A stretch of DNA of 64,000 bases from Aulostomus chinensis (GCA_037954235.1 JBBMOA010000017.1:15532027-15596026); one strand, 5' to 3'; positions 1 to 13,435 are shown, counted from the first letter of the stretch. The notes: generated by a model from the letters alone, not told the origin. Numbers and translations: made by a program.

Positions 1-2093
1 TTCTCATCTAGTCTTGATTTCGTGTTGCAGTAGGTTGTTTTAGTATATTTGTAATGGTAGTAAATCCTAGGGATTTGGTTGTTTTCAACGTGTTCGCTGT
101 GGCTGATCTGGGTCAATGGCGGAGAGTTGTTCTCCCAGAGGGATGCGGCGTAACAGAGCAAACAATTCTCTCCAAATCAAAGCGTAACGTTTCAAAACTC
201 TTTGGTTTCTGAGTTCACTATTTGGTGTCGAAGCTGTGCCAAGCAGAACTCAGTTCTGAGACAACAAAACCGGGATTTCTAAACAAAAATAATTTTGATC
301 GAATGAGTCTTTTTTTTTTTTTTTTTAACCACATTGGAATAAGTAAATGTTTGCTGAGAGCCAAACTGTGCTTCAATCCACAGTATCTTTTGCCATCTGC
401 TAAACATGGAGGATCTGAATGGGCACAGAAAGTGCTGTGTTCTTGCATCCATTTGGCCCGGTGACTGCTCTGCAGGGTCTCACAACAACAAGGCATTGTG
501 AAGCCATTATATGGACCGAAATGCACCCTGTGGTGCCAGTTCCATTCCTAAATGATGTTCCCATATTCAGGGATGATAATGGCCCATACATGCTGCTCAA
601 CCAGGATGGTTTCATTTAAAAAAAAAAAAAGAAAAAAAAAAGGATCCATTAGTTAAGAGTAATGTAACAGGAAAAATGGTGTCAGTAACACCCGGGCGTG
701 TTTTTGATGTGAGTTTTAACATTGATATCACAAGACATTTAAGGTTGTGTTGCATTTTTGAAACCTGCACGATTAAAAACTAACAAACATTTGTTATGGC
801 TTTCATGCAATTCCTTTTGGCTATTTGGGGGGGGGGGGGGCTACAAAGAAGCGATTTTTATTAATTTTTTTTTTATTTTCCCCTTTTTTCCTTTTTGTCT
901 TCATCTCAGTTGGGGGCAAGATAGAAAAATCCATGCTGGGATAAGAATGGAGACAGCATCCTGAGTCTAACATGTTTTTTTGGACATGGCATCTTGACCT
1001 CCCAAGAACAAAACCGCTGCCACAAGTCCTGAGATTAGTCATTGTCAGTGGGGGTGAGGTGGGTTGGGGTGGGTGGGGTGCAGTACATGTTTCAATCGAT
1101 GAAAATGTCATCGGGGACAAACCTATTTTCCTCAGCTGTGTTGTAGATAAATATTGTTCAATCCTGTTCTGTCAATCCCCCTCTGCTTTCAAATAGAGAC
1201 CCCACCATCCCCCCTCTCTGCTGCGCCACACACGGTTACACACACACAAACACACATATCACATCGTAGATTTCATCAGAAATGAAACACAAAATCCAAG
1301 TCGCTGCTGGTGTTTGTGTCAGATATGGATTCGTCAAGTTCTGATAAATGACATGTTTTGAAACGAAAAACCCATATCAATCTTTTCACTTGCGCCTTTT
1401 GAAAATGCAACCGACCTGACACGCAAAATCGATCATAGAACACAAGCACGCAGATCAGAGAGAGACAAATACACTATTTTTTTTTTATTTCCTGTCAAAC
1501 CTCCATACAACTACCTCTCTTATGATAATGGTGATCAGCGATGGTATCTCCCTCAACAGCACATTAGGGGAGGGTGACTTCAGGACTCTGAAACATACAA
1601 AAAATGTGATATTTTGCTGTGAATAAAAATTGAGGCTCGCTTCATAGCACTGTTGCTAGTCCTGGATGTAATGCATGGTTAGTGTTTTCCGTGTAATACA
1701 TATGTGCTTCTGGTGAAATTGGCTGTAAGATGGAGTTACTTCTCTAGACGTTGGCAGAAAGTTTTGTGTTTATGAAACTTTGGTCTAAATCTTTGCATCA
1801 ATGATGGTGGTGTTTTTCCTGTGGCATGACAACAAAGAAGCTCCTCTTTTAAGGGTTGCCTTGGCAACAAAGTCTTGACTTCAAGAAAGTTACTTTTCAT
1901 TATTTGAAGCGGAATATAATGGAGTGTTTTAAAATTGACGTGTGTGTGTGATTGAGAACTTGATTGACTGCTGCATTGTGGTGGTGCATCTGCCGTTTTA
2001 GCTTAGCACAGTGACATAAATACAAGTTAAATACAAGGCCTCAGCTGTAGCGAGCTCCTCAATGGTCCTATGTGTCACACTCACTGGTGTCAT
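1..2093. other. Intergenic, no gene recognised
   Basis: Contains homopolymers (T at 309-326, A-rich 617-641, G run at about 828-840) and pyrimidine-rich text. Short open frames show no family motif or splice-consistent neighbours. Confidence 0.6.
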
Positions 2094-2139
<46 letters not shown>

Positions 2140-2261
2140 TGCATGCGTGCATGCAGAAGAGGAGAGCAATAGAGAAAGTAAGAGAATCAGGCGAGTGTGT
2201 GTGTGTGCAAGTTGCATGTGTTTGCATTCATATTTTTGTGTGTGTGTGTGTGTGTGTGTGT
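2094..2261. repeat. Two GT microsatellites (2,094-2,136 and 2,237-2,261)
   Basis: GT runs separated by about 100 bp of GT-rich sequence. Cys/Val open frames here are artefacts. Confidence 0.95.
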
Positions 2262-3068
2262 TAAACGGGCAGGTGGCCATTACTGGCAGAGTCTCTCTCG
2301 GAGGATATGTCTGAATAGAGAGGGCCGTTGTTACTGGAGGGTCTGTGTCTCTGTTCTCCACATCTGAGAGGCCATACAGATCTCCACAGGCACCCATTCC
2401 ACAGTGTGTGTTGGCAAGACATTCAGTCCCATCACACTGGGACTCTCTTCCTGTTGAACACCATGGTGTCGAGGCTTTTCACACCACAGATCAGAGTCCG
2501 AGCCAAGAGGAAGAATAGAAGGAGGTCAGAGGGGTGTGTAGACGGAGGAAGTGGCATCGGGATAATGGATGCAAAAGGCTGAAAAGCACATCAGGGTTTT
2601 CAGACAGCAATATAACGCCAGAGGATGTCGTAAATTGGTCGATATAACACTGGCTGCCCTTTATTTAACAGTTAAATTATCTCTTTTGTCTGTGGAATGA
2701 AATAATTTTATATTTATTGAGAAAATGTTTAATATTTTTCTGAATTATAATCAATGATATTTGTCTTGAGCTAAGTGGCATTTTCTTTAACACGATTTGC
2801 ATGTCAAACCACCATTATTATTTTTACATATAAATCCACATTAAATGGCCCAACAGTGATGATTCTTGACATATGATTTGTACAGTTTTTGTACAAATTG
2901 GCACATTATCATATTTTTATTTTAGTGAATTTGCCTTACACTCAAGCCCTCGCCAAGCAAGATCCCACAATGTTCATCGGGCTCATCACCACCAGGTTAA
3001 TCTGTCTCTCAATCTCCATCTGTGGTGACATTGCTACACTGGAGGAGGATACATTCTTTTATTCTGCT
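2262..3068. other. Intergenic, nothing recognised
   Basis: AT-rich from 2,640 on. An 84-residue open frame at 2,328-2,582 matches nothing I know and has no supporting context. Confidence 0.5.
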
Positions 3069-3080
3069 TGATTTCCCGTG

Positions 3081-3444
3081 GGGCGGCACAGTGGTGCAGT
3101 GGTCAGCACTGTCACCTCACAGCAAGAAGGTTCCGGGTTTGAGTCCCGGTTCTGGCACGGGATCTTTCTGTGTGGAGTCTCCATGTTCTCCCTGTTCCTG
3201 CGTGGGTTCTCTCTGGTACTCCAGCTTCCTCCCACAGTCCAAAGACATCAAGAGGGGACGAGGCTGATTGATACTCTAAATTGACCGTAGGTGTGGCTGT
3301 GAGTGTGAATGGTTGTCTGTCTCTATGTGTTGGCCCTGAGATGGACTGGTGACCTGTCCAGGGTGAACCCACTTTTCGCCCGAAGGCTGCAGGGAGAGGC
3401 TCCAGCCCCCTTAGCAGGAATAAGCAGAAGACAATGGATGGATG
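3081..3444 (+). mobile_element. SINE family A, copy 1
   Basis: tRNA-type head GGGCGGCACAGTGGTGCAGTGG with an A box (TGGTGCAGTGG, fits TRGYNNARNGG) and a B box-like GGTTTGAGTCC about 40 nt on. The body includes the CTTCCTCCCACAGTCC and TCTAAATTGACCGTAGG blocks, ending in ATGGATGGAT. Flanks show an 11-bp target-site duplication with one mismatch: GATTTCCCGTG (3,070-3,080) and GATTTCACGTG (3,445-3,455). Confidence 0.85.
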
Positions 3445-3455
3445 GATTTCACGTG

Positions 3456-6400
3456 GACTCCGTAATTCAGCTGCTGTATCTTAGATTGTGTGGATGTCAG
3501 CAATAACCAACTTTCAAAATCCAACTTAAAAAAAAAATTGGGGATAATATCAATAAACAAATTTGCCCAGACACAGAATTGAAACTGTTGCAAACTGTAT
3601 GTTGAATCAGCAGTGATCCATCCATCCATTATCTCTTCCTCTCCTCTCTGCAGGTCGACTCAATGGTAGGAGTTTTACTCCATAACAAGCAAAACCTGCT
3701 TTTTCCCCTCTAAGTCTGTCTTTACACTCATCTCTTCATGGGGTTCACCAGATCATGGGTCGGTCCACAGATCCTAATCTCGTCCAGCCTTGGATATTAA
3801 AGGTTAGGTCCTGTCTTAAGTGTGCAAAAGGCCAGTTTTGACTCATTTTATTTCAGAATTCATGGCCCGAAACTATTGTCAAACTGGTATTCTGTCTTAT
3901 AAAAGCAATTATTTAGATATTCAAAGCAACACAAAGCAGTGTACTGTGGGAGCTCCGGCCAGGAAGGATATTCAGAAAAGTATTTGAATATTAATAATAG
4001 CAGCCACATGCTCCCCACCATAATTTGTAAGCTTGTAAGCAAGTCAGTTTACCAGAGCACGTAGAGAGAGAGAAAAAAAACAGCTCTCTCAGGCCAGATT
4101 TTCAATTAAGAAGCTTGCCAGAGGGCTTATTGTCCTGCTGAAAATAAGCTGAAACTTTTCCATGTTCTCTTCATTATGCCATCCTTCTGAACCTGTTTCT
4201 AAATTGCTCTTTTTTTGCTGCAGCAATGTGGTGCATCAGATTGGATTATCCAGCCTGCCCATATGATTTGGTGCACATGGTTTGATGAAAGTAGAATATT
4301 CTTTAAAGTCGAGGTCTGAACATGGGACGCTAATGAAGATTGTAATCTCTTAAAGTGATTCTAAATCCAACTTGGACTGAGATTTCAAAATGAACGGTTA
4401 TTGTTAGGATACAAATAGCAGTACTTTTGACCCTTGATTGGGTCAACAACTGAAGGGCTTTGTGTTATAACCCCAACTTCTCACGCAATTTGTGAGAAGA
4501 TCGCGCTGGTGATTTCCTTGAGCATTTCGCCAGTTGGACTAAACTACACCTGCTCCAGATCCTGCCCCTACGATGACATCACATGTTGGTCCATGACAGT
4601 CTCTCTCTCGCAGCCGTCATCATTAGGCTTGCTTTGTGAGCAAATAGACAGACAAAGCAGAGACGAGGCGTCGCATTATCTAACAGTAGAAGAAGTCATC
4701 CTGCCAATGAATGGAAAAGGCAAAATTACCACGTTAAAAACGCATGAGGGAGTTTATCAACATTTGGTGGTTTTATCAGCCTTTTCCAAGGCAGTGGTGG
4801 TCTAAAGGTTTACAAAGTGAGATGTGACTAGAGGGGGGCCCTGCTTCGTTTGTCAGGACTGGCAGGATAAATTTGATTTGGGAAAGTGAAGTAGCAGTGC
4901 TTGCTCTTCCCTCATTACCACCACTGAAGTCTCCTTGAACAAGGACCTTAATGCCGACTGCTCCAGTGGAGGCGGTCTGTGGCGGCAGATCAGGGTTGTG
5001 AACGTGGTGGGGCACTCCTGCTGTTACACGTTTCCATGAATAAATAAAAGTTGTAGTTAAAATGTGCATCAAAATTTGTTGATGGAACCAGGACCGCTGG
5101 GCTGTGGTTTTAGCTGCCACGCGGAGACATTTTAGAGGATGTGATGGTGGTTGATGGCATGATTGCCTTGAGGTGGAGGAAGTCTTCTCTTTTACAGTCA
5201 GCCTCCCCTCGCCTGCTGCCTGCCAGTTTAATGGTCATGAAATCAAACCCTGTTTTTGACTGTATATATTAGACAGCAACTTTTCAGCTTCCTCCAGTGG
5301 TTTTAGCGGAGTCGACCGTTCCTACGAAGGGTTTAAAAACTTCTGCAATAAACAAATCATGCTTTCTCCTTCTAGTTAATTTTACGTGACCCTTTTAATT
5401 CACTGATCCAAAACCCCGTCTGAGCTTTCGTAACTGATTTTTTTTTTTTTTTATAAATATTAGATTTATTGTAATGCAGTCACGGGTATTTTTATGTCAG
5501 TAAGTTCACTGCTCAAAGTGCTTGTTTGCTTAAAAAAAAAAGGAAGAAAAAAAAACTTCAGCAAACCAAATAAAGTGGCATGTTTTGACAATTGATCAGT
5601 TTTGATTATTGCAAGGCATGAAGGAAGAAGGAGCAGCCACACTGAGGTGTATCTCCCTGTGCTCAGCTGCTGTGTGGAAAACTATTCGCTCTGTGTGCAG
5701 AATGAAATCTGTTTGAGTTTGCTTGCGGCATGACAACACATTCTCATTCCCGACTCATCAAATATACGAAAGCAGCGCACCTATACGCTTCAAACTATGA
5801 CACTCTCAATAGCACCCCTTTTCAGTTCCGGGAAGTACATCCCCTTCGAAATCAAAAGAAATCCATCTTAAAAACGAAAAGAAATGTTTTATGCTGTATT
5901 TTTGACTTTTCTGACACACTAACATCTAAGAATCTGCAAGAATTCTCTGACTTTTGTTTTTTCTTTTTTTAAAAAAAAATTTTTTGTTACCACCAGCAAC
6001 TGTCACCAAATCAACAGTAAACCAACAAAGTTTTGATTTAACTGTCCTAACTAAAACTTCACTTCTATTCCTCACTTCTTTTTTTTTTCCTCCACGAATG
6101 CTCTTGTTTTGTTCAGGGCCGTGCGCCTTCATCGTCTCACCTCACTTCTCGCTTCCTCTGACCGTTTCTCCTCATTAAATGCTCCTTCCATTGCGCTGAC
6201 GGTCTGCTATGCACTTGTCTGACTAATCAGAATCTCCTGCTGTTTGAGCGAGCTTTAACAGTGTTATGCAACATTGTTTCATAACGCTAATCATTAGGTT
6301 CAATTGATTGGCACGTTAATCAGGGTAGTTAATTTGACAGGCCCATGAATACTAATAAGTGTCTGATTTGACGGAGGCAGAGATGTGCTATTAGATTGTA

Positions 6401-7815
6401 CATCATCATTAAACACGACCTACTGTACGCATGCAACAGCGTAATGTCCTGTGGATTTCACAAATAGATGAAATTCCCTCTTATTAAGCTTTAATTTGAA
6501 TTGTATTACTGATAATTAAAGTTGGTTGTAAATGGGACAACATTAAGAAGATGAAATTGGATTGAGACTCATGGAAGGTGCAAGTTGTTTTTTTGTTTTT
6601 TTTTTCTTCTTCTTTTTTTCTGCCGGTCTGCGTCAGCGCTTTATTGAGGCATTAAGCAACATCATTAGCGAGAGTCATGGAAGGTGTCTGACCTTTTCAC
6701 CTGTCAGCAATCACATCCAGCACCATTTCTTGCAGACTACCAGTTAGGTCAAGTCCCTGCAGTGTGTTTTAGTTCATTAAATGGCTTTTTCGAAGATGGG
6801 AGTGATTCTTACAGAATCAGTTGAAAGAAAGTGGCTTCATTTTTGTCGCTACGTGTAAAAAGTTACCAGGAAATAAAATCTCCAACCTGTGCCTCACGGT
6901 CTTTGTTGCGCTGTCTATAAGTGGATGATCAACATTCTTACGGTACATTCAAACTTAAGACTTGCGTCATTGAATCTCTGTTGCATTTAAAGCACCAGAG
7001 AGCGCTAACAGTTCTTAAACTGTATATATCTGCAGCTAACTCGAAATAAAGTTTTGTTGTTGTTGGTCTCAAAGGCGGCTAGTGCTAGCTAATGCGACAA
7101 GCTAAAGAACACAACATACAATTGGTGATCCTCCTCAGGTTTTGGTCAATATTCCTGTCTTTGCTGTTTGACGCAGCAGGAGATCCCGTCAGAAATATCA
7201 AGTATGTTTGGTATTTAGGATTTAAGATCAGGGAGATCAAAGTTTGTCCGCAAACTCATCACACTACAGGATAAGACGCCAGATTATCCTGCACCGGACC
7301 CGGTCCACCTGACAGGTGCACTTTCTTTTCCACTGGAAGATGTAGATAAGAGTCTAGGTTCTAACTGTGAGTTCTTGTTTATCTTAAATTGGGCTGGTTG
7401 GAATTAAAGATATATTAAGATTTTTTTTTAACAGAACAAAAATACATGACCGAGTGTGTCTCCCCCCCTTGGGTCTCTTCAAAACAGCAAAATGTGTTTT
7501 CCACTTTGCCAAATCCCAAGGGCATGTTACTGGGTGTATTCTGTTAAACAATACAAAAGTAGCACTGTCTGCAGTTTAGACATGGAGGGAAGGTGAGAGG
7601 GTTCTGATTCAGCAGGAGTACTTCTGCTGCATTGTTCCTACAACCAAAGTGACCAACATCTGTCCTGACTGTAATATATTTCCTGAGTTACCGTAGGTCA
7701 GCCTTTACATTTGTCAGACTGATTCACATTCGTGAATTATCAAGACTGGTCTAACACTGGATCAATCAATCAAAAAAAACAAAACAAAAACGGACTCATT
7801 TCATCCTCTCCCTCT
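3456..7815. other. Intergenic, with a TAAT-rich island at 6,225-6,560
   Basis: Holds the worn SINE fragment near 4.9 kb, several A/T homopolymers and the homeodomain-site-rich island treated under findings. A 123-residue open frame at 4,434-4,805 shows no recognisable domain. Confidence 0.5.
4895..5015 (+). repeat. Possible ancient family B SINE remnant
   Basis: CATTACCACCACTGAAGTC followed by TCCTTGAACAAGGACCTTAA and GACTGCTCCAGTGGAGG resembles the TCCTTGAGCAAGNCACTNAA...TTGCTCC block of teleost SINEs. Highly worn; no head or flank duplication visible. Confidence 0.35.
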
Positions 7816-7846
7816 CTGGGACTCTTTACAGTCTGAAATGTGACTG

Positions 7847-7895
7847 CTTCTCTCTCTCTCTCTCTCTCTCTTCTCTTCTCTCTCTTCTCTTCTCT

Positions 7896-7929
<34 letters not shown>

Positions 7930-7946
7930 TCTCTCTCTCTTTCTCT

Positions 7947-8011
<65 letters not shown>

Positions 8012-8060
8012 TCTCTTCTCTCTCTCTCTTTCTCTTCTCTCTCTCTCTCTCTCTCTCTCT
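7847..8060. repeat. Long CT polypyrimidine tract (about 210 bp)
   Basis: Nearly pure pyrimidine on the plus strand, mixing CT and TTCTCT units. Open frames of 82-119 residues across it (Ser/Leu or Arg/Glu repeats) are artefacts. Its left flank is shared with the CT tract at 34,455. Confidence 0.95.
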
Positions 8061-10479
8061 GCTGCTTTTCCCATCAGTAAACTCTTTGCCCCACAGAAAC
8101 AGCCAGATCAATTGATACATTGTCAGCATTTACTGCTTGGCATATTCCAAATATATGTTATCATCCCAAATAATTTTCATTGATCCATTATTCTGCAGTT
8201 CTTTCCATAACTGTGCTGATAGACCAGACAACCAGAACTCACTTTTCTCCAGAAAGCGCCAAAAAAATTGTCTGTGTCTTTTACACCATAATTGGATATT
8301 TTTACATCAATATCTTATAAAGATCTCTTTTAATTAACTCTTCTCTGTGTTGCTGACCTTTTCCAACTCTTCATGGGTTTTGATCTTCCTGGAATAGCTT
8401 CTGTAAATTGCAAAAATGGATATCAAACTACAAAAGATCATTCAATACTAAGAAAATGAACAAAATAAAAGAAAAAAGAGAATTCATTTTGAAATTTTCT
8501 ATCATTTCGGCTGCCCAAGTAAGGCATTTCTTTGCTTTGGTCTTGTTCTTATTGAACCAAAGCTTTTATTGCAACTCTGTGTTTCCTCTGGTCCTTCAAC
8601 ACTGCCATAGCTAATCTGTTGTTTCTGTATGTTGGTTTCATTTGGATAAATCAAAGTCAAAAGCCTTGAGTATCTTTCCCATTGTTTAAAAAAAAGGAGT
8701 TGTATTGAAGGGTAGTCGAGAAATCAAAGATCACATGTGGAAGAAAAACTATTTGAAACATCGATTAAATACAGCTAAAGTAGTGTATCATGGGTGATTA
8801 TGTGCTTATCCATCGGATTAAAGGATGTATTGATCCAAGTGTAAACCTGCAGACTTGAAGAAAATGCATAACAAAAAGTAACCAAACATAGACATCACTG
8901 CAAAAAAACAACGTCATTTAAAGTGTTAGCCGGTTAATTCTTTTATATAAAAATTTAATAAAATAAAAAATAATTATTGCCAACATAACATTGTTCTCTT
9001 GCTAGTAGAAAGGGCAGATGCACTGGTGCGCCAGCTTTAACCCAGACTGTTAGAAGAGCTCAGAAGGGAAGAGAGACTTCCAGACATTCACTTAAACAAC
9101 ATGTAAACAGCATTTACGGCAAAGACGGATCCGCTATTAGCAGACAAATTGCTTAAATCGGGTGTTGTCGGGAGCCACATGGAGATGAAGTACAGTACAC
9201 AGCCAGAAAGGGTCCAGGCATAACTACAGGTGCTTTAATTAGAACCTAAATAATGAAACAGAATGGAGAGAGCCCAAAGCAGGAAAAGGAAAAAAAAAGA
9301 AGTGGTGGCCAGACTGAAGAAATGTTTCTTAATCATAGCTCTGGGCCTTGGAGCATGGCAAGTTTTAATGAATGATTGAAAACCAATCATCAATGGCGGT
9401 ACATTAATACTGCAGGATGCCAGATGACCTTTTCCTTTTGAACTGAAAAATGACATTTTAGCAGGAAAAAAAAAAGTTTTTTCTCCTTTTTATACCTATT
9501 ATGTGTTTCGCCCTCCGATATGTTGTCCCAGTACTTTTAAGAGTTTTCAATTAATTTGTCCGACTGAGTTCTCCACTTATTCTCCTTAATCTCACTCTTG
9601 GCTTGTGGCTAAGTGTGATTTTGTTTTCCCCCATGCCATTTCCAATTTAATAGAGGTGCATTTATGTTCCCCTGTGTTATGAATTAAAATTGAGTTTTTT
9701 TTATGGGTTGGAGGTTCATTCGGCCATGCTTGAGCACCCTTTTATTCAAACTCTCTGTAGCTTGAAGGTGAATAGTGTCGGGCTTGTGTGAACTCCATAA
9801 ATTGAGTTGTAAGAGTTCTCCTTTTGGTGTTGTTGAAGGTAAGGTTCCAGACTTGCCCTTGAGAGGGTGTTGGCTCCTGGTGAATTATAGATGAAGTCAG
9901 TCTGGATAAGTCAGTTCAGGGTTATATTTTCTCAGGAGACTTTTAGACTCTCGGTGATGAGTATTATCTCCATTAGGAGAGAAACGTGTCAAGACCACTT
10001 CTATGAGTCATTATACAAACATATAAATTAAAAGTTGACTGTTCGATGCTCTGGTAATGCTAACTACAGAAAGAAAAACCTAATCATCGTTCATCCAGTT
10101 TGTGACTCTTATATGACTCACGGCAGCTTTGAGGTTCTCTTACCAAAGCTACATAGTTCTGGGTTTCAGATGTATAGGTATAGGTGAGGTTCCCTGAGGC
10201 CCTGCATCCCATCCTCCCTCAGGTAGCTACCTACAACCAATCCTCTGATAATCAATGCAGGTTTTTGTGCATGTTTTTGGAAGGACTCCCTTTGAGAAAA
10301 AGCAATTTCTTGCATTCAAAATAAAAACATCCTTTTCCCAATGTCGCCCCTAATGGATACCAAGCTGACACGCTGCTTGTTAGCTTCCTCAGAAGACACA
10401 TTTAGCATGCAGGGAGATGCAGTGAGTTATGTAAAAGCTAATGAGTGCCTGGATTGGACTGAAGAGCTCATGGGTGTTT

Positions 10480-10514
<35 letters not shown>

Positions 10515-10929
10515 ATCATTATCGTCAGCACATGCATCTGCTGTCTTCAGGCTTGTGCTGATGGTTTGTCATTCATGGTTGGTTAAACAAGACTGGTCAG
10601 TCAGCATGTGCACTCGAGTTGCCTTCAGACTTGCTTTGAGCCACATCAGCAGATAAATAGCCACCCCTCGCTGTTGATGGCAGCACCATGGCGCTGACAT
10701 AACTCAGTTTTGTTGCTATGGAAGAGATTTGTTGACATGCTAATTAACCTGATGCTCCACTCTACACTCAATAAATTGTGACACAATTTATCGTTCAATG
10801 AGCTTCATGAAGATGAGAAAAAAACTACCATCTTTCAACAATAACTACTGCTAAATCCTCAGACTATGTTGCTGATGGTAAAGCAGGACACAAAGTCAAT
10901 CTGTATAGCAAGGATGACATTTTTGAGGG
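8061..10929. other. Intergenic, AT-rich
   Basis: No exon recognised. 9,200-9,460 is a candidate conserved block (GCTTTAATTAGAACC, AATGAATGATTG, CATTAATACTG). Otherwise only the GT run at 10,481. Confidence 0.45.
10481..10512. repeat. GT microsatellite
   Basis: Uninterrupted TG dinucleotides, about 16 units. Confidence 0.95.
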
Positions 10930-10942
10930 CCAATTTGGAAAT

Positions 10943-11320
10943 CCATCCATCCATCCATCCATTTTCTTCCGCTTATCCTGTTAAGGGTCGGGGGCACTGG
11001 AGCCTGTCCCAGCAGCTTTTGGGTGAGAGGCGGGGTTCACCCTGGACGGGTCACCAGTCCATCACAGGGCCAACACATAGAGACAGACAACCATTCACAC
11101 TCACAGTCACACCTACGGTCAATTTAGAGTATCAATCAGCCTCGTCCCCTCTTGACGTCTTTGGACTGTGGGAGGAAGCTGGAGTACCAGAGAGAACCCA
11201 CACAGGAACAGGGAGAACATGGAGACTCCACACAGAAAGATCCCGTGCCAGAACCGGGACTCAAACCCGGAACCTTCTTGCTGTGAGGCGACAGTGCTGA
11301 CCACTGCACCACCGTGCCGC
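10943..11320 (-). mobile_element. SINE family A, copy 2, with perfect target-site duplication
   Basis: Full-length reverse copy: CCATCC tail at 10,943-10,962, tRNA-like head ending at GTGCCGC (11,314-11,320). The 13-bp duplication CCAATTTGGAAAT is perfect at 10,930-10,942 and 11,321-11,333. This suggests recent retrotransposition. A 144-residue open frame across it is a by-product. Confidence 0.9.
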
Positions 11321-11333
11321 CCAATTTGGAAAT

Positions 11334-13424
11334 AGATATGATTTTATTTTTACATTGGATTTTGGATTATCGAAGAAATAAAGATCCGTGGCATACAAAA
11401 GTTTGAGACTTGTTCATAATAATAATAATAATAATCTTCACAAATAAACAAGTACAAAGCTTCACTGTGGATAAATGACCCAAATGTGACCAAGACAACT
11501 TTGCTGCTGATGAGTTGACATCTGTAGTCTCATTTTTAGCAACCACTGCTTTCAAGACCCATAAAAGCTTTGAAATTTACAAGTATTTACCGACTTACTT
11601 TATTCTGTGGAACAAAATGCTAAATAAAAAAAAAAACTGCATTAAGCTTAAAAGAACCGCAGACCAAAAATTCACTCAAAATCCCATTTAAACGAATGAA
11701 ACGGACATTCAACAATGCTACAGTAACCCATGCTCTGGTTGGAGGACTCGTCACTATTTCTGTAGCAGAAGAAGAAAAAAATTGCTTCGTCATTGTTGTA
11801 CTATTTTTCTAATTATGTGCTTTTGTTTGTGTATACCTTTACCCTCGGAGGTAAATACAATATGGCCTCTCAGAAGGTGTTAATAATTTATTTATTGAAT
11901 ATTCATTTCCTCACTGGTACAATTCAGTGTCTCGTGTTTGGGCAGCAAAATAGCCAGAGGCAAAGTAAAGGTTTCTGTAAAAATAAGTTCATTGCTTAGA
12001 GAGAGATGGAAAGAAGATGACTGTGATTCTCCAGCAAGGCCATTTGAAATGGAAATGCAGATTGAGGTTATAATTCTTTCTTTTCCTCTTGTGTAATTTC
12101 AGCGAAGCAGTTTGGAGTTGAAAAAAAAAATCTACATTTTACCCAGCACGGTTGCAGCAGCAAGGACATTGCCGTCAGCATCTTTCATGGCAAGATAATT
12201 TTAGAGATCCAGTGCGTCTGCCATAAAATGTGATTTTGTTTGGATATATTTTGTTTGCACGCACGTCTTGTCTTTCAAGCGACACGTTTCCTAAGCAGCA
12301 TCCCTTTTATCAAGCAAGATATTAGCCCGTAGAGATTCCTGCCAATATATAGATCATATATGGGGCTCCTCATAACTCTCCTGCTTCATTTCTTTTTCTC
12401 ATCGCGGTTTTTGATGTATGTTTCGCTCCTCCTTACCTGCTGCTTCTGCTGTTGAATCCTTGTGGGATTGATTTGAAGCGGTGGATTTAGAGGAAAGAAC
12501 AAACCAGTGCTGATTTACTGCAGGTATACAGTAAGAAAGATACACAACCTTATTAACAAAAAGCAGATCCAACCTGGTTCCTCTGACAGGCATAAAACAG
12601 ACTGTCATGTTACGAAGTACAGAGTTGAGGAGAGTGCACACCTTCACTCAGGTCCATGTCATTTTTCCTCAGAAATATAATGATCGGAAATGCAGAAAGA
12701 GAAAAGTCACTACATGTTCAGCATCTTTATGAATAAAACCCTTTAATGACCCACTGTTTGATTGACAGGTATGTTGGATACTGTACACTGGTCCCAGGAC
12801 ACCATTAAAGTTACATTTGGCCCAAAAGTATTTTGGCTTTTGAGTTTTCAGAAATAGGTTCATTGATCAAAGATGTTTTTCCCTCCTGCATCACTTCTTT
12901 GTGACTCCAGAAATAACCAGTCATGTGTATTTAACTTGAAGCTAATTGCAAGTGGCTACTAACAATAGCTAAACTGTCCAAATATGTCCGTTTACAAACT
13001 CTCAAGCACATCATCCAGTATAATCCACCACGTCTTTATCCAGCCATATGCTCCCTAATCCACAGAGACTTTGATTTAAGCCATAAACAAATTGTAACGC
13101 TTCTGGCTTGTTGCTACCATGAACCGGCATGGACAAATGGGGTGATGTCAGATACTCAAGCGTGTGATTGGGCTTTTTTAGGCGGTTTTACTGTTGTTTG
13201 TAGTTGATAGCCTGGGTCGCTAAAAAATAAATACACTCGCTCTGTATTCTGGAGTCCCTGAAAACTGATGCAGGAGGGAAATTCCTCTGTGTTAACTGGC
13301 AACACCTATTTGTGAATATTTGAAAGGTGTGGTGATGCTAAATGCTTCCTTTCTACTGAGACAAACAATGATTCAGCTGAGACACCCGTGCTAGCACCTC
13401 AATTTCATAAACACTTATCAATTC
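11334..13424. other. Intergenic between two SINE copies
   Basis: Contains an ATA trinucleotide run near 11,415-11,435 and the diverged repeat at 12,842-13,011. No exon recognised. Confidence 0.5.
12842..13011 (+). repeat. Diverged interspersed repeat, copy 1 (partner at 40,399)
   Basis: Shares an ordered series of blocks with 40,399-40,597: CAAAGATGTTTTT, CTTTGTGACTCCAG, AAATA(A/G)CCAG, CTTGAAGCTAAT, ACTAACAA and TTTACAACTC-like. Intervening text is diverged or gapped. Family unknown; no coding similarity. Confidence 0.55.
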
Positions 13425-13435
13425 TAGAAACTGGA

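Noticed and set aside
4434..4805. 123-residue plus-strand open frame
   Set aside because: No domain recognised, low-quality start context and no neighbouring exons.
7770..8129. Open frames of 82-119 residues rich in Arg/Glu or Ser/Leu
   Set aside because: Pure by-products of the CT microsatellite; no start context, no splice sites and no family similarity.
10866..11300. 144-residue open frame
   Set aside because: Lies across a SINE insertion; the same peptide text recurs at each SINE copy in the same frame (3.1, 13.4 and 45.2 kb), so it is repeat, not gene.
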